Origin: CAYLUN01 sp964386865
GTDB taxonomy: Bacteria; Verrucomicrobiota; Kiritimatiellia; RFP12; UBA1067
Reading direction: 5' to 3'
Assembly: GCA_964386865.1 (NCBI GenBank)
Contig: CAYLUN010000007.1
Span: forward strand, 67,142-131,141
Length of the DNA: 64,000 nt
Positions 25,762 to 34,121 of this stretch are shown here, piece by piece. The notes below the pieces were generated by a model. It made no database searches and was not told the DNA's origin. It was given only the letters and a program-made list of their open reading frames with translations. Position 1 is the first letter of the stretch. Each line of letters opens with the position of its first letter. The position numbers and the translations under genes were made by a program.

Positions 25762-27066
25762 ATGTTACACGACCCGAGCCATCACACGCCGCCGCCTCAG
25801 GCCGTAGAGGTCATTCTTGAGCAACGGGACAAGGCTATCTTGCGCGGCTTGGCCTCCGAACTGGCTGAGGTCGCTGCGCTACCGGTACACCGGGAGAAGG
25901 CGCGCCTCTGGCAGCGGCTCAACGATTTGCAGTCGGATCGCCCTCTGGTGTGGATCAACGAGATCTGCTGGAACGAGATGAACGTCGGCGACGAGCTGAC
26001 GCTGGCGTGCGGGCACCCGTGGGCCCGCGATCAGGAGCGCGAGCTTAGGCGGACGCTCTACCAGTGGCGCCACCTGCCGGGGGATATGGTCGTGAGCGAC
26101 TACCTGGCCTGCCCGCTGCTGTTCCACAGCACCGATTTCGGCATCGTGGAGGACGTCGACATCGTGAGGACCTCCGCGGACGGCGACGTGGTCTCGCGCC
26201 ACTTCAACGTGCAGATCAGGGGCTTCGACGACTTGGCGAAGATCGGGATGCCGCAGGTTAGCCATGACCCGCGCGCGACCGAGCTTCACTACCAGGCCAT
26301 GTGCGACGTCTATGCCGGGATCATGCCGGTCAGAAAGGTCGGCCAGACGCACATCTGGTTTACGCCGTGGGATTACCTGATCCGCTGGTGGGGCGTCGAA
26401 CAGGCGATGCTGGATATGATCGACCGCCCGGAGCTCGTGCATGCGGGAGTCGAGCGGATGGTGGACGCGTGGATGGCGGAGCTTGACCAGCTGGAGCGGA
26501 TGAACCTTCTTGCGCTGGACTGCGGCAATACCCGCATCGGCTCCGGAGGATACGGCTACACCAGTCAGTTGCCCGGCAAGGAGTTTGATTCGGGCTGGGT
26601 TAGGGCTCACAACATGTGGGGCTGTTCGAACGCGCAGATCTTTTCCGAAGTCTCGCCGCAGATGCACTGGGACTTCGCGATTGAGCACGACCTGCGCTGG
26701 CTCAAGCGCTGGGGGCTGGTCTACTACGGGTGCTGCGAGCCGCTGAGCGGCAAAGTCGATCTCCTGCGCCGCATCCCGAACCTGCGCAAGATCTCCGCCA
26801 GCCCGTGGTGCGACTCGCGGAAGATCGTGGAGAAGGTGGGCGGCGACTATGTCCTGAGCCGCAAGCCGAGCCCCGCGATCTTTGCGGAGGACGGCTGGAA
26901 CCCGGATCGCGCCCGCGCCGAATTGGTCGAGTTTCTTGAGCTGGCTCGCGGCGGGTGCCACGTCGAGCTGATCATGAAGGATATCTCGACCGTACGCGGG
27001 CATCCCGAGCGCCTGTGGGATTGGGCCCGGATCGCCATGGAGGTTGCGAATGAGCACGCAAGCTGA
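25762..27066 (+). CDS. URO-D/methyltransferase-family protein of unknown function
   Basis: 434 residues with a uroporphyrinogen-decarboxylase-like (MtaA/CmuA-like) TIM-barrel pattern: FNVQIRGFDDLAKIGMP, IWFTPWDYLIRWWGVEQAMLDMIDRPELVHAGVERM, SPQMHWDFAIEHDLRWLKRWGLVYYGCCEP, LRKISASPWCDSR. True heme-pathway HemE is about 350 residues and starts with R-x-P-VWxMRQAGR; this start (RPLVWINEICWNE) differs. Family members transfer methyl groups to or from corrinoid or thiol carriers, but no corrinoid protein is next door. The stop overlaps the FucP-like start by 17 bases, so expression is coupled to sugar import. A role in sugar demethylation is a guess. Confidence 0.72.
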   Translation: MLHDPSHHTPPPQAVEVILEQRDKAILRGLASELAEVAALPVHREKARLWQRLNDLQSDRPLVWINEICWNEMNVGDELTLACGHPWARDQERELRRTLYQWRHLPGDMVVSDYLACPLLFHSTDFGIVEDVDIVRTSADGDVVSRHFNVQIRGFDDLAKIGMPQVSHDPRATELHYQAMCDVYAGIMPVRKVGQTHIWFTPWDYLIRWWGVEQAMLDMIDRPELVHAGVERMVDAWMAELDQLERMNLLALDCGNTRIGSGGYGYTSQLPGKEFDSGWVRAHNMWGCSNAQIFSEVSPQMHWDFAIEHDLRWLKRWGLVYYGCCEPLSGKVDLLRRIPNLRKISASPWCDSRKIVEKVGGDYVLSRKPSPAIFAEDGWNPDRARAELVEFLELARGGCHVELIMKDISTVRGHPERLWDWARIAMEVANEHAS

Positions 27067-28426
27067 TCCGTTCCCGAAAGGACTGGGCCTCGGCGGCATG
27101 TTCCGCACGGCGGACGGGAAGAGCGTGCTGGTGACCTTTCTGCTGGTCTGCTGCCTGTTCTGCCTCTCCGGATTGTGCAACGGGATGATCGATGTGCTGA
27201 ACAAGCACTTCCAAAACTCGCTGCATGTGACCAAGGCTCAGTCCGCCCTGGTTCAGGGGTTCTGGTATGGCGGCTATTTCCTGCTCGCGCTCCCGGCTGG
27301 CCTCTTCGCCCGGCGGTTTGGCTACCGGGGCGGCATCCTCTTCGGCCTGTCGGTCATTACGATCGGCTGCGCCTGCTTTGTTCCGGTGACGCGAATCGCG
27401 GGCTCGCAGATGACGGTTTTCACGGTGTTCCTTCTGGCGCTCGGACTGGTGGCGAGCGGCTTCACCTTCATCGAGACGATCGCCAACCCCTACGCCACGG
27501 TGCTCGGGCCGCCGGAGGCCGGCGTGGCTCGCATCAACCTCGCGCAGAGCTGTAACGCGGTCGGCTGGATCTTCGGGCCGCTTCTGGGTGGCTCCTTCAT
27601 TCTGTCGAAGACGGGCGAGGCTAACACGAGCAACGCCAGCCTCTACGTTCCCTACCTGATCGTGGCGGGCATCGTGGCGGTGCTGATCGTGGCCTTTGCG
27701 ATCGCCCCGGTGCCCGAACTCCTCGCCCAGAGCCAAGCTGGCGGCGATGCGGAGGCGACGTCGTCTGAACGGCCGCTGCACAAAGAGCGGCATTTCGTGC
27801 TGGCCATCGCGTCGCAGTTTCTTTACTGCGCCGCGCAGACCGGGATTTTCAGCTTCTTCATCAACTACGTGAAAGATCCCGCCTACATGCCGACGCTGCC
27901 GGCAGGGATCGCCGGGCTTCTTCCTGAGAGCATGAAGTATCTCGATGGCGGCGCGTGGCACATCACAGAGTACTGCGCCAGCGCGATGCTCTCCATGGCC
28001 TTTATCTTCTTCACGGTGGGGCGGTTTACCGGCAGCGCGATCCTGCGGTTCGCGCCCGCGCACCGCGTGCTGGGACTTTATGCGTTGTGCAACGTCGCGC
28101 TCATGGCGCTGATCGTGCTCGGCCTGGGCTGGATATCGGTGGCCGCGCTGATTCTGAGCTTCTTCTTCATGTCGATCATGTATCCCACCCATTTCGCGCT
28201 GGCAATTTACGGGCTCGGGGCGCGAACCAAGCTGGCCTCCTCGTGGATGGTGACCGCCATTGTGGGCGGTTCGGTCATGCCGGTGCTGATGGGGTGGCTG
28301 GCGGACCGCAGCTCCATGCGCGTCGGATTTTTTATGCCGCTGGTCTGCTTTGTCTGCATCATGCTGTACGGTTTCGGCTGGCAGCGGCTCTATCAGCCCA
28401 GGCAGGGATTTGGTTTGAAGGGGTAG
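27050..28426 (+). CDS. fucP: FucP-type MFS transporter (probable L-fucose:H+ symporter)
   Basis: An inner-membrane symporter of 458 residues with 12 predicted helices. FucP-family hallmarks are GLCNGMIDVLNKHFQ in helix 1, FWYGGYFLLALPAGLFARRFGYRGGI, and the segment GFTFIETIANPYATVLGP. ATG 27050 is preferred to the TTG at 27044 because GGAGG lies 6 bases upstream. It overlaps the URO-D-like gene and is followed 28 bases later by a GH29 fucosidase, which supports fucose (or a related deoxy sugar) as substrate. Genes for fucose isomerase, kinase and aldolase are not in the window. Some FucP relatives carry other hexoses, so the name is provisional. Confidence 0.82.
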   Translation: MSTQADPFPKGLGLGGMFRTADGKSVLVTFLLVCCLFCLSGLCNGMIDVLNKHFQNSLHVTKAQSALVQGFWYGGYFLLALPAGLFARRFGYRGGILFGLSVITIGCACFVPVTRIAGSQMTVFTVFLLALGLVASGFTFIETIANPYATVLGPPEAGVARINLAQSCNAVGWIFGPLLGGSFILSKTGEANTSNASLYVPYLIVAGIVAVLIVAFAIAPVPELLAQSQAGGDAEATSSERPLHKERHFVLAIASQFLYCAAQTGIFSFFINYVKDPAYMPTLPAGIAGLLPESMKYLDGGAWHITEYCASAMLSMAFIFFTVGRFTGSAILRFAPAHRVLGLYALCNVALMALIVLGLGWISVAALILSFFFMSIMYPTHFALAIYGLGARTKLASSWMVTAIVGGSVMPVLMGWLADRSSMRVGFFMPLVCFVCIMLYGFGWQRLYQPRQGFGLKG

Positions 28427-28454
28427 GCCGAGCACACAGAATAGGGAAACGACA

Positions 28455-30560
28455 ATGGTGACTCAGCTGAAAGCGTCTGTTCTGCGCGGCCGTGGGGGCA
28501 CCCGGCCGTCCCCAAACAGGAGAATGTCGCCGGGTTTCTGCTGGGGAGGGGCGGCTTCCACGCCGTCCGCTCAACTGCCGCACGCAGCAGTCCTGGCGGC
28601 CCTGGCCCTGCAGCTGCCGGCGACGGCGGTTGAGCCGCTGCCGCCCGCGCAGCCGGTCCCGGCCACGATCGAGATAGCCCCCGGGACGTTCGAGGCGACT
28701 TGGGAGTCGCTGATGCAGTACCAATGTCCCGCGTGGTTCCGCGATGCCAAGCTCGGAATCTGGGGCATTCTCGGGCCGCAGTCGTTTCCAGAGGCCGGCG
28801 ACTGGTATGCGCGGAACATGTACATCGAGGGTCACCGGCAAAACCTGCATCACGTCGAGCACTTCGGACATCCGTCACGATTCGGTTATAAGGACATCAT
28901 CGAGCTGTGGAAGGCCGAAAAGGTCGATCCAGAGCGGTTGATGGCGCTCTACAAGAGGGCGGGAGCAAAGTACTTTGTCGTGCTCGCCAACCACCACGAC
29001 AACTACGACTGCTGGAACTCGAAGTACCATGCTTGGAACTCCGTCAATGTTGGCCCGAAGAAGGACATTGTCGGGCTCTGGGCGCAGGCGGCGAAGAGGC
29101 AAGGCTTGCGCTTTGGCGTCAGCGAGCACTTGGCGCGCAGCTACAGCTGGTTCAACACCAACAAGGGCAGCGACACGAACGGCCCGTTTGCTGGCATACC
29201 CTACGACGGCAATGACCCGAAGTTCGCTGACCTCTACTTTCCGCCGCATGCGGACACGGTCTCCAATTATCCCAGGTATCCGCCGGAGTGGTGGACGCGG
29301 CAATGGTTCTGGCGGATGCGCGATCTGCTGGACACCTACCAGCCCGACCTGATGTACAGCGACGGCTCGGTTCCGTTCGGCGAGGTTGGCCGAAGCTTGT
29401 TCGCGCATTACTACAATGCCAACCGAGCCTGGCACGGCGGCAAGCTGGAGGCCGTTTACACGATTAAGGACTGGCGGCAAGCGGGCGGACACGGCGAGTA
29501 TGTCGAGGGCGTCGGCGTGCAGGATATCGAGCGAGGGGGGCTTGATGCGATCAAGCAGGAGGCGTGGCAGACCGACACCTGCATCGGCGACTGGTACTAC
29601 AAGAAGGGAATCACCTACAAGCCGGCCAAGCAGGTGATTGCCATGCTGGCCGACATTGTCAGCAAGAACGGGAACCTCCTGCTGAATGTCCCGCTCAGGC
29701 ATGACGGCACGATCGATGCCGCTGAAGAGAAGGTGCTGTCGGATATGGCCGCGTGGATCTCCGTCAACGGCGAGGCGATCTACGGCACGCGCCCATGGAA
29801 GGCGTTCGGCGAAGGGCCGGCGCGAAAGGGCGGCCGGCACTTCAGCGAACGAATATTTGCCGAGATGACCGCCCGCGACATCCGCTTTACCATGAAGGGC
29901 GACTCGCTTTATGCCATCGTGCTCGGCTGGCCCGAGGGCAATCAGATCGTCATACGCTCGCTCGCGTCGCCCGCCGGAAAGATTGCGGACGTTTCGCTGC
30001 TCGGACATTCCGGCAAACTTGATTGGCAGCAGTCTGCCGACGGACTCGTCGTGAAGATGCCCGCACAGAAGCCGTGCGACTTCGCCTGCGCCCTCAAGAT
30101 CTCCGCCGCCGATCTGAATCCCGTGCCTGTGGTCTATGACGGCAGCATCACGCACTGCGCCGACGGACGCTACGTGCTCCCCGCCGCCGAGGCCACGATC
30201 CACGGCGACACCCCGCGTTATGAACACGCCGGCACCAAAGACCAGATCGGCTGCTGGGCCCAAGCCGAGGACTATGTTTCGTGGAGCATCAAGCTGGCCA
30301 AGCCCGGAACCTTCGCCGTCGAGGTCAGCTACTCTTGCGCCGCGCCCGGCAGCGCGTTCACCGTAGAAGTTGGCGGCCAGACGCTCGCCGGGGAATCCTC
30401 GTCCACCGGCTCGTGGGAGACCTATCGAACGGACAACCTCGGCACGATCAAACTCGATCAGTCCGGCACCAGCACCCTCGCCGTCAAGCCCAAGGCTGAG
30501 CCCACGTGGAAAGTCATCGGGCTGAAATCCGTCGTGCTCCGCCCCGTCGGTGACAATTGA
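28455..30560 (+). CDS. GH29 alpha-L-fucosidase, exported, with C-terminal beta domain
   Basis: Releases alpha-linked L-fucose from glycans. The catalytic TIM barrel (about 75-430) carries WFRDAKLGIWGIL, KYFVVLANHHDNYD, RFGVSEHLARSYSWF and the nucleophile Asp303 in PDLMYSDGSVPFG. LLLNVPLRHDGTID closes the barrel. The last 130 residues form a carbohydrate-binding-like domain (CWAQAEDYVSWSIKLAKPGTF). The first ~40 residues are odd: LRGRGGTRPSPNRRM is encoded by a GC-rich hairpin-bearing stretch that looks like a repeat, before a hydrophobic segment (AAVLAALALQLPATA) that would serve as signal. ATG 28524 is an alternative start. The gene follows the FucP-like transporter. Confidence 0.88.
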   Translation: MVTQLKASVLRGRGGTRPSPNRRMSPGFCWGGAASTPSAQLPHAAVLAALALQLPATAVEPLPPAQPVPATIEIAPGTFEATWESLMQYQCPAWFRDAKLGIWGILGPQSFPEAGDWYARNMYIEGHRQNLHHVEHFGHPSRFGYKDIIELWKAEKVDPERLMALYKRAGAKYFVVLANHHDNYDCWNSKYHAWNSVNVGPKKDIVGLWAQAAKRQGLRFGVSEHLARSYSWFNTNKGSDTNGPFAGIPYDGNDPKFADLYFPPHADTVSNYPRYPPEWWTRQWFWRMRDLLDTYQPDLMYSDGSVPFGEVGRSLFAHYYNANRAWHGGKLEAVYTIKDWRQAGGHGEYVEGVGVQDIERGGLDAIKQEAWQTDTCIGDWYYKKGITYKPAKQVIAMLADIVSKNGNLLLNVPLRHDGTIDAAEEKVLSDMAAWISVNGEAIYGTRPWKAFGEGPARKGGRHFSERIFAEMTARDIRFTMKGDSLYAIVLGWPEGNQIVIRSLASPAGKIADVSLLGHSGKLDWQQSADGLVVKMPAQKPCDFACALKISAADLNPVPVVYDGSITHCADGRYVLPAAEATIHGDTPRYEHAGTKDQIGCWAQAEDYVSWSIKLAKPGTFAVEVSYSCAAPGSAFTVEVGGQTLAGESSSTGSWETYRTDNLGTIKLDQSGTSTLAVKPKAEPTWKVIGLKSVVLRPVGDN
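28488..28507. repeat. Hairpin in the 5' end of the fucosidase gene, possible inserted repeat
   Basis: GGCC-GTG-GGGG-CAC-CC-GGCC forms a stem-loop at 28488-28507, and the surrounding ~100 bases (about 28475-28585) encode an arginine/glycine-rich peptide unlike a signal peptide. The reverse strand reads as a phrase (SCLGTAGCPHG) of the kind seen in spurious ORFs from dispersed repeats. Confidence 0.35.
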
Positions 30561-30596
30561 CCACGTGTCGCCCGAGCCAAGCATCAGGAGAACATC

Positions 30597-33275
30597 GTGA
30601 GAAAAGTACTTGTTACTGTGTGTAGTGTGATGGCGCTGTCGGGAACGATACTGGCGCAGGTCGGCGCGGAGAACGAGTTCTTTAAGCTGGAGTTCGATCA
30701 GAACGTGTTTCGCCTCATCGACAAGGCCTGCGGAAAAGCGGTCATCGCGGATGGCCGGCTGGCGGATCCGCAGAACACGGAGATCACGGCGCCCGCCGGG
30801 GTGCCTTTCGTCTTGATTACGCGCACGCTTCACAATCGCGGCGCGGAGCCGCTGCTGCTGAACCAGGTGCCGCTTTTCTCGGCGGCGGTCGCCTTGACCG
30901 GCGAGCTCGTGACGGTCGGCACCGGCGGACTGCTGCCGCCCGCCAAGAACCCCGGCAGCTATGCGTGGCTTGCGATCGCCGACCGGCAGACCCGCCGCGG
31001 CGTCGTCGGTGCGTGGCTGACGCACGACCGCGGCAGCGGCGTGGTATTCTCGCCTGCGACGAACGGCGTCGTGCGCATCGCGGCGCAAGTCGACTACGGC
31101 CGGCTCCGGCTCAAGCCCGGGGCAAGCGAGAGGGCGGAGACGTTTGTGCTCGGCTGCTTCGCCGACGCCCGGCTGGGACTCGAAGCCTACGCCGATGCCG
31201 TCGCGAAACACTACGCCATCAAGCTGCCGCCTCAGCCGGCCGGGTTCTGCACCTGGTATACGGACAAGTACTCCGGCGCTTGCGACGAGAGACATCTCCC
31301 CGAGCTGGCGGCGTTCGCCGCGAAGGAGCTTAAGCCGTTTGGGTTCGAGTTCGTGCAGATTGACGACAAGTGGCAGGACGGCGTCTCCACCAACGGGCCG
31401 AAGCGCGGCTTCATGAACGTCAACCCCCAAGGCCCGTATCCAGGCGGCATGAAAGCCGCGGCGGACGGCATCGCCAAGCTTGGCCTGAAGCCGGGCATTT
31501 GGTTCATTCCGTTTGCAGGCACGTCCTACGACCCGTTCTTCGCGTCGCACCCGGAGTGGTTTTACAAGGACAAGGCCGGCATGCCGTTCGAGGCGCGCTG
31601 GGGCGGCACCTGTCTCGACATGTCCGTGCCCGGCGCTCGCGAGTACCTGAGCGGCCTCGTCCGCCGGATCGCCCATGAGTGGGGCTACAAGGTGTTCAAG
31701 ATGGACGGTCTCTGGACGGGCACCGGCACGCGCCTCACGTACGTCAACAACGGCTACGTGTGGGATCAGATGGGCGAGGCCGCGCCAGCGGATCCGGACA
31801 AGACGCAGATCGAGTGCTACCGCGACGGGCTCAAGCTCGTCCGCAAGGCCGCCGGGCCGGACGTCTTCCTGCTGGGCTGTTGCGTCTCGCAGAACATGCG
31901 CTCCTTCGGCGCCTCGTTTGGCCTTGTGGATGCCATGCGCGTCGGGCCCGACACCGGCTCGGGCCGCATCGGAGCGCCGCACGCCTCGCGCAACTATTTT
32001 CTCCAGGGCCGCGTCTGGCAGAATGACCCCGACTGCGTCAGCGTCCGCGCCAAGACGCTGCTCGGTCAGGCCCGCGTCAACGCCTGCTTCACCGCGATCA
32101 CCGGCGACCTGTTTTACAACAGCGACTGGATGCCCGATCTGCCCGCCGAGCGGCTCGAGATTCTCAAGCGCACGATGCCTGCGCACAACCTTCCGGCGCG
32201 TCCGGTGGACTATTTCGAGAGTGATCCCGCCCGCATCTGGCATCTCCCGGCCAAGGGCCGCGACGTCGTCGCTCTCTTCAACTGGGACAAGGTTCCCGCG
32301 GCGGTCGCCTGCGCGCTCGACCGCATCGGCCTGCCGAAAGCTGAAGCCTACGTCGCGTTCGATTTCTGGAAGAACCAGTTCCTTCCGCCTTTTAGCGGCG
32401 AAGTCAAAGCCAACCTGCTGCCCGGCTCCTGCCGCGTGCTGGCCATCCGCCCCGTGGCCGATCATCCGCAGCTGCTCAGCACCTCGCGCCACATCACGCA
32501 GGGCGTCGTTGACGTGCTCGACGAGAAATGGGACGCCGCCACCCGCACGCTCAGCGGGGTCAGCCGCGTCGTTGCCAGTGACCCCTATGAGCTCCGTGTG
32601 GTTGTGCCTGTCGGCGACCGCTCGTACCGCGCCGCCGCGCCCGCGACGCAGGACGGCCCGAACGTCCGCATGACCATCGGCTCCCGCGTTAACGGCGAGG
32701 TGAAATGGGCGATCGCGTTTGAGCCCGGGCGCGTGGAGGCCGCCGCACCGCTCGCCGAGGAGGCGCTGCCTGTTCCGGCGCCGTTGAGCGTGCCGAAGGA
32801 GCGCCCGCCCATGCCGCCTGCGCCGGAGGTCTACCTCGACAGCCTTCAGCCGCTCTCCGCGCGGAACGGCTGGGGCAAGCTCGCCGTAAACACGTCCGTC
32901 CAGGGGCAGGCGCTGCGGGTTGGCGGCAACCGATACGAGCACGGCATCGGGTGCCACGCCGACTCGCTGGTGGTCTACAAGATACCGGCGGGCGCGAAGC
33001 GCTTCGTGGCCGTCGTCGGGCTCGACGATGAGAAGAAGAGCGATGGCCGCTCGAGCGTGACGTTTGAGGTGTACGGCGACGTGAAGGAGATGGGGGAGGA
33101 GCCCGAGCTTCTGGCCAAGTCGCCGGTGTTGTCGTCAAAGTCGGTGCGCGCGTGGGCGCTGAACGCCGAGCTGACCGAGCGCCACAAGGAGCTGCGACTG
33201 GTAGTGACTGACGCCGGTGACGGCAATGCGTCCGACCACGCCGACTGGGTAGACGCCGGCTTTGCCACGAAATAG
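30597..33275 (+). CDS. Alpha-galactosidase-like glycoside hydrolase (clan GH-D, GH36-like) with C-terminal NPCBM domain
   Basis: An exported enzyme of 892 residues with signal peptide ALSGTILA. The barrel begins GFCTWYTDKYSGACDE and includes FEFVQIDDKWQDG, LKPGIWFIPFAGTS and YKVFKMDGLWTG, where Asp370 is the likely nucleophile (K-x-D). The acid/base is probably Asp452 in MRVGPDTGSG, the R-x3-D pattern of the clan. The C-terminus (about 750-890) is a novel putative carbohydrate-binding module: YEHGIGCHADSLVVYKIP, FVAVVGLDDE, DHADWVDAGF. GTG 30597 follows CAGGAG. It lies 36 bases after the fucosidase, so both likely act on one glycan. Alpha-galactosidase is the usual activity but others are possible. 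Confidence 0.8.
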   Translation: MRKVLVTVCSVMALSGTILAQVGAENEFFKLEFDQNVFRLIDKACGKAVIADGRLADPQNTEITAPAGVPFVLITRTLHNRGAEPLLLNQVPLFSAAVALTGELVTVGTGGLLPPAKNPGSYAWLAIADRQTRRGVVGAWLTHDRGSGVVFSPATNGVVRIAAQVDYGRLRLKPGASERAETFVLGCFADARLGLEAYADAVAKHYAIKLPPQPAGFCTWYTDKYSGACDERHLPELAAFAAKELKPFGFEFVQIDDKWQDGVSTNGPKRGFMNVNPQGPYPGGMKAAADGIAKLGLKPGIWFIPFAGTSYDPFFASHPEWFYKDKAGMPFEARWGGTCLDMSVPGAREYLSGLVRRIAHEWGYKVFKMDGLWTGTGTRLTYVNNGYVWDQMGEAAPADPDKTQIECYRDGLKLVRKAAGPDVFLLGCCVSQNMRSFGASFGLVDAMRVGPDTGSGRIGAPHASRNYFLQGRVWQNDPDCVSVRAKTLLGQARVNACFTAITGDLFYNSDWMPDLPAERLEILKRTMPAHNLPARPVDYFESDPARIWHLPAKGRDVVALFNWDKVPAAVACALDRIGLPKAEAYVAFDFWKNQFLPPFSGEVKANLLPGSCRVLAIRPVADHPQLLSTSRHITQGVVDVLDEKWDAATRTLSGVSRVVASDPYELRVVVPVGDRSYRAAAPATQDGPNVRMTIGSRVNGEVKWAIAFEPGRVEAAAPLAEEALPVPAPLSVPKERPPMPPAPEVYLDSLQPLSARNGWGKLAVNTSVQGQALRVGGNRYEHGIGCHADSLVVYKIPAGAKRFVAVVGLDDEKKSDGRSSVTFEVYGDVKEMGEEPELLAKSPVLSSKSVRAWALNAELTERHKELRLVVTDAGDGNASDHADWVDAGFATK

Positions 33276-33327
33276 ACATGTAAAAGAGGGCATCTGGAAG
33301 CGAAGAACTGCACAATAGAGACTGCCA

Positions 33328-34110
33328 ATGAAACACATCCTCACCTTCACCGCCCTGCTGCTGGCGCCGCTCGCCGAACTGCATGCTGATGACGCCAAGC
33401 CATCCGCTGAACAGCGGGATGACGCCGCCTGGATTCGGAGCAAAGGCACGCTCATCTTTCATGACGCCTTTGACCGCGAGGAAGCGGGCAACCTCGCCAA
33501 GGCCATCGGCAACGGCTGGAACAGCGCCACGGCGGATCGCGTGCCGCACATCCAACAAGCCGATCTCGACGGCGGAATCCTCAAGATATCCAGCGCATCG
33601 AAAGAAGCCGGTCACTCCGCCCACATTCATCACGAGGCCGGATTTACCGATGGGGGCGCGGTCGTCCGCTTTAAGTTTCCGGGCCTGAACAAAGGCGAAT
33701 CGCTCCAACTCGGCTTTGTGGATCGAGAGACCAAAGGTGTCCACGCGGGACATCTCTGTTACGCGATTCTCTCGGCGGGCTGCATCACGCTGATTGACCA
33801 CAAGACCGGCGTCATGAGCTTGGACATCCGTAAGCGAAGGCAGGAGTATCTGGACCGGAAGGAGAAGCTGCCAGCCGACCTCGACGCGCTGTTGAAAACG
33901 AAGCAGATCGCCGCCCCATGGGTTGCTGACAACGTCTGGCACGACCTGATCCTCGTTATCGAGGGAGACGAGATGCGCCTCAGCATAGATGGCAAGCTCC
34001 TCGCCCGGCATCGATCTGAAGGCTTCGCGCACCCGATGAAGCGCTGGTTCAGTTTCCTGGTTCCTAGCACGGTGTGGATTGATGACGTTAAGATTTGGAA
34101 AGTGAGGTGA
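33328..34110 (+). CDS. Secreted concanavalin/LamG-like protein of unknown function
   Basis: 260 residues with a signal peptide (FTALLLAPLAELHA). The body is a beta-sandwich of the 3-keto-disaccharide hydrolase/DUF1080 or LamG kind: LIFHDAFDREEAGN at the start, VVRFKFPGLNKGESLQLGFVD in the middle, VWHDLILVIEGDEMRLSIDGKLLARH, and a closing VWIDDVKIWKVR. No catalytic residues can be named. Its TGA ends 11 bases before the lyase gene, and both genes begin with the same 17 bases, so they form one unit. It probably binds or trims the glycan degraded by the lyase. Confidence 0.7.
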   Translation: MKHILTFTALLLAPLAELHADDAKPSAEQRDDAAWIRSKGTLIFHDAFDREEAGNLAKAIGNGWNSATADRVPHIQQADLDGGILKISSASKEAGHSAHIHHEAGFTDGGAVVRFKFPGLNKGESLQLGFVDRETKGVHAGHLCYAILSAGCITLIDHKTGVMSLDIRKRRQEYLDRKEKLPADLDALLKTKQIAAPWVADNVWHDLILVIEGDEMRLSIDGKLLARHRSEGFAHPMKRWFSFLVPSTVWIDDVKIWKVR

Positions 34111-34121
34111 TCACCCAAGTC

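Noticed and set aside
28875..32957. A 1360-codon open frame on the minus strand
   Set aside because: It is antisense to the fucosidase and GH36-like genes, which have catalytic motifs. The minus translation has no family resemblance and results from high GC at codon position three.
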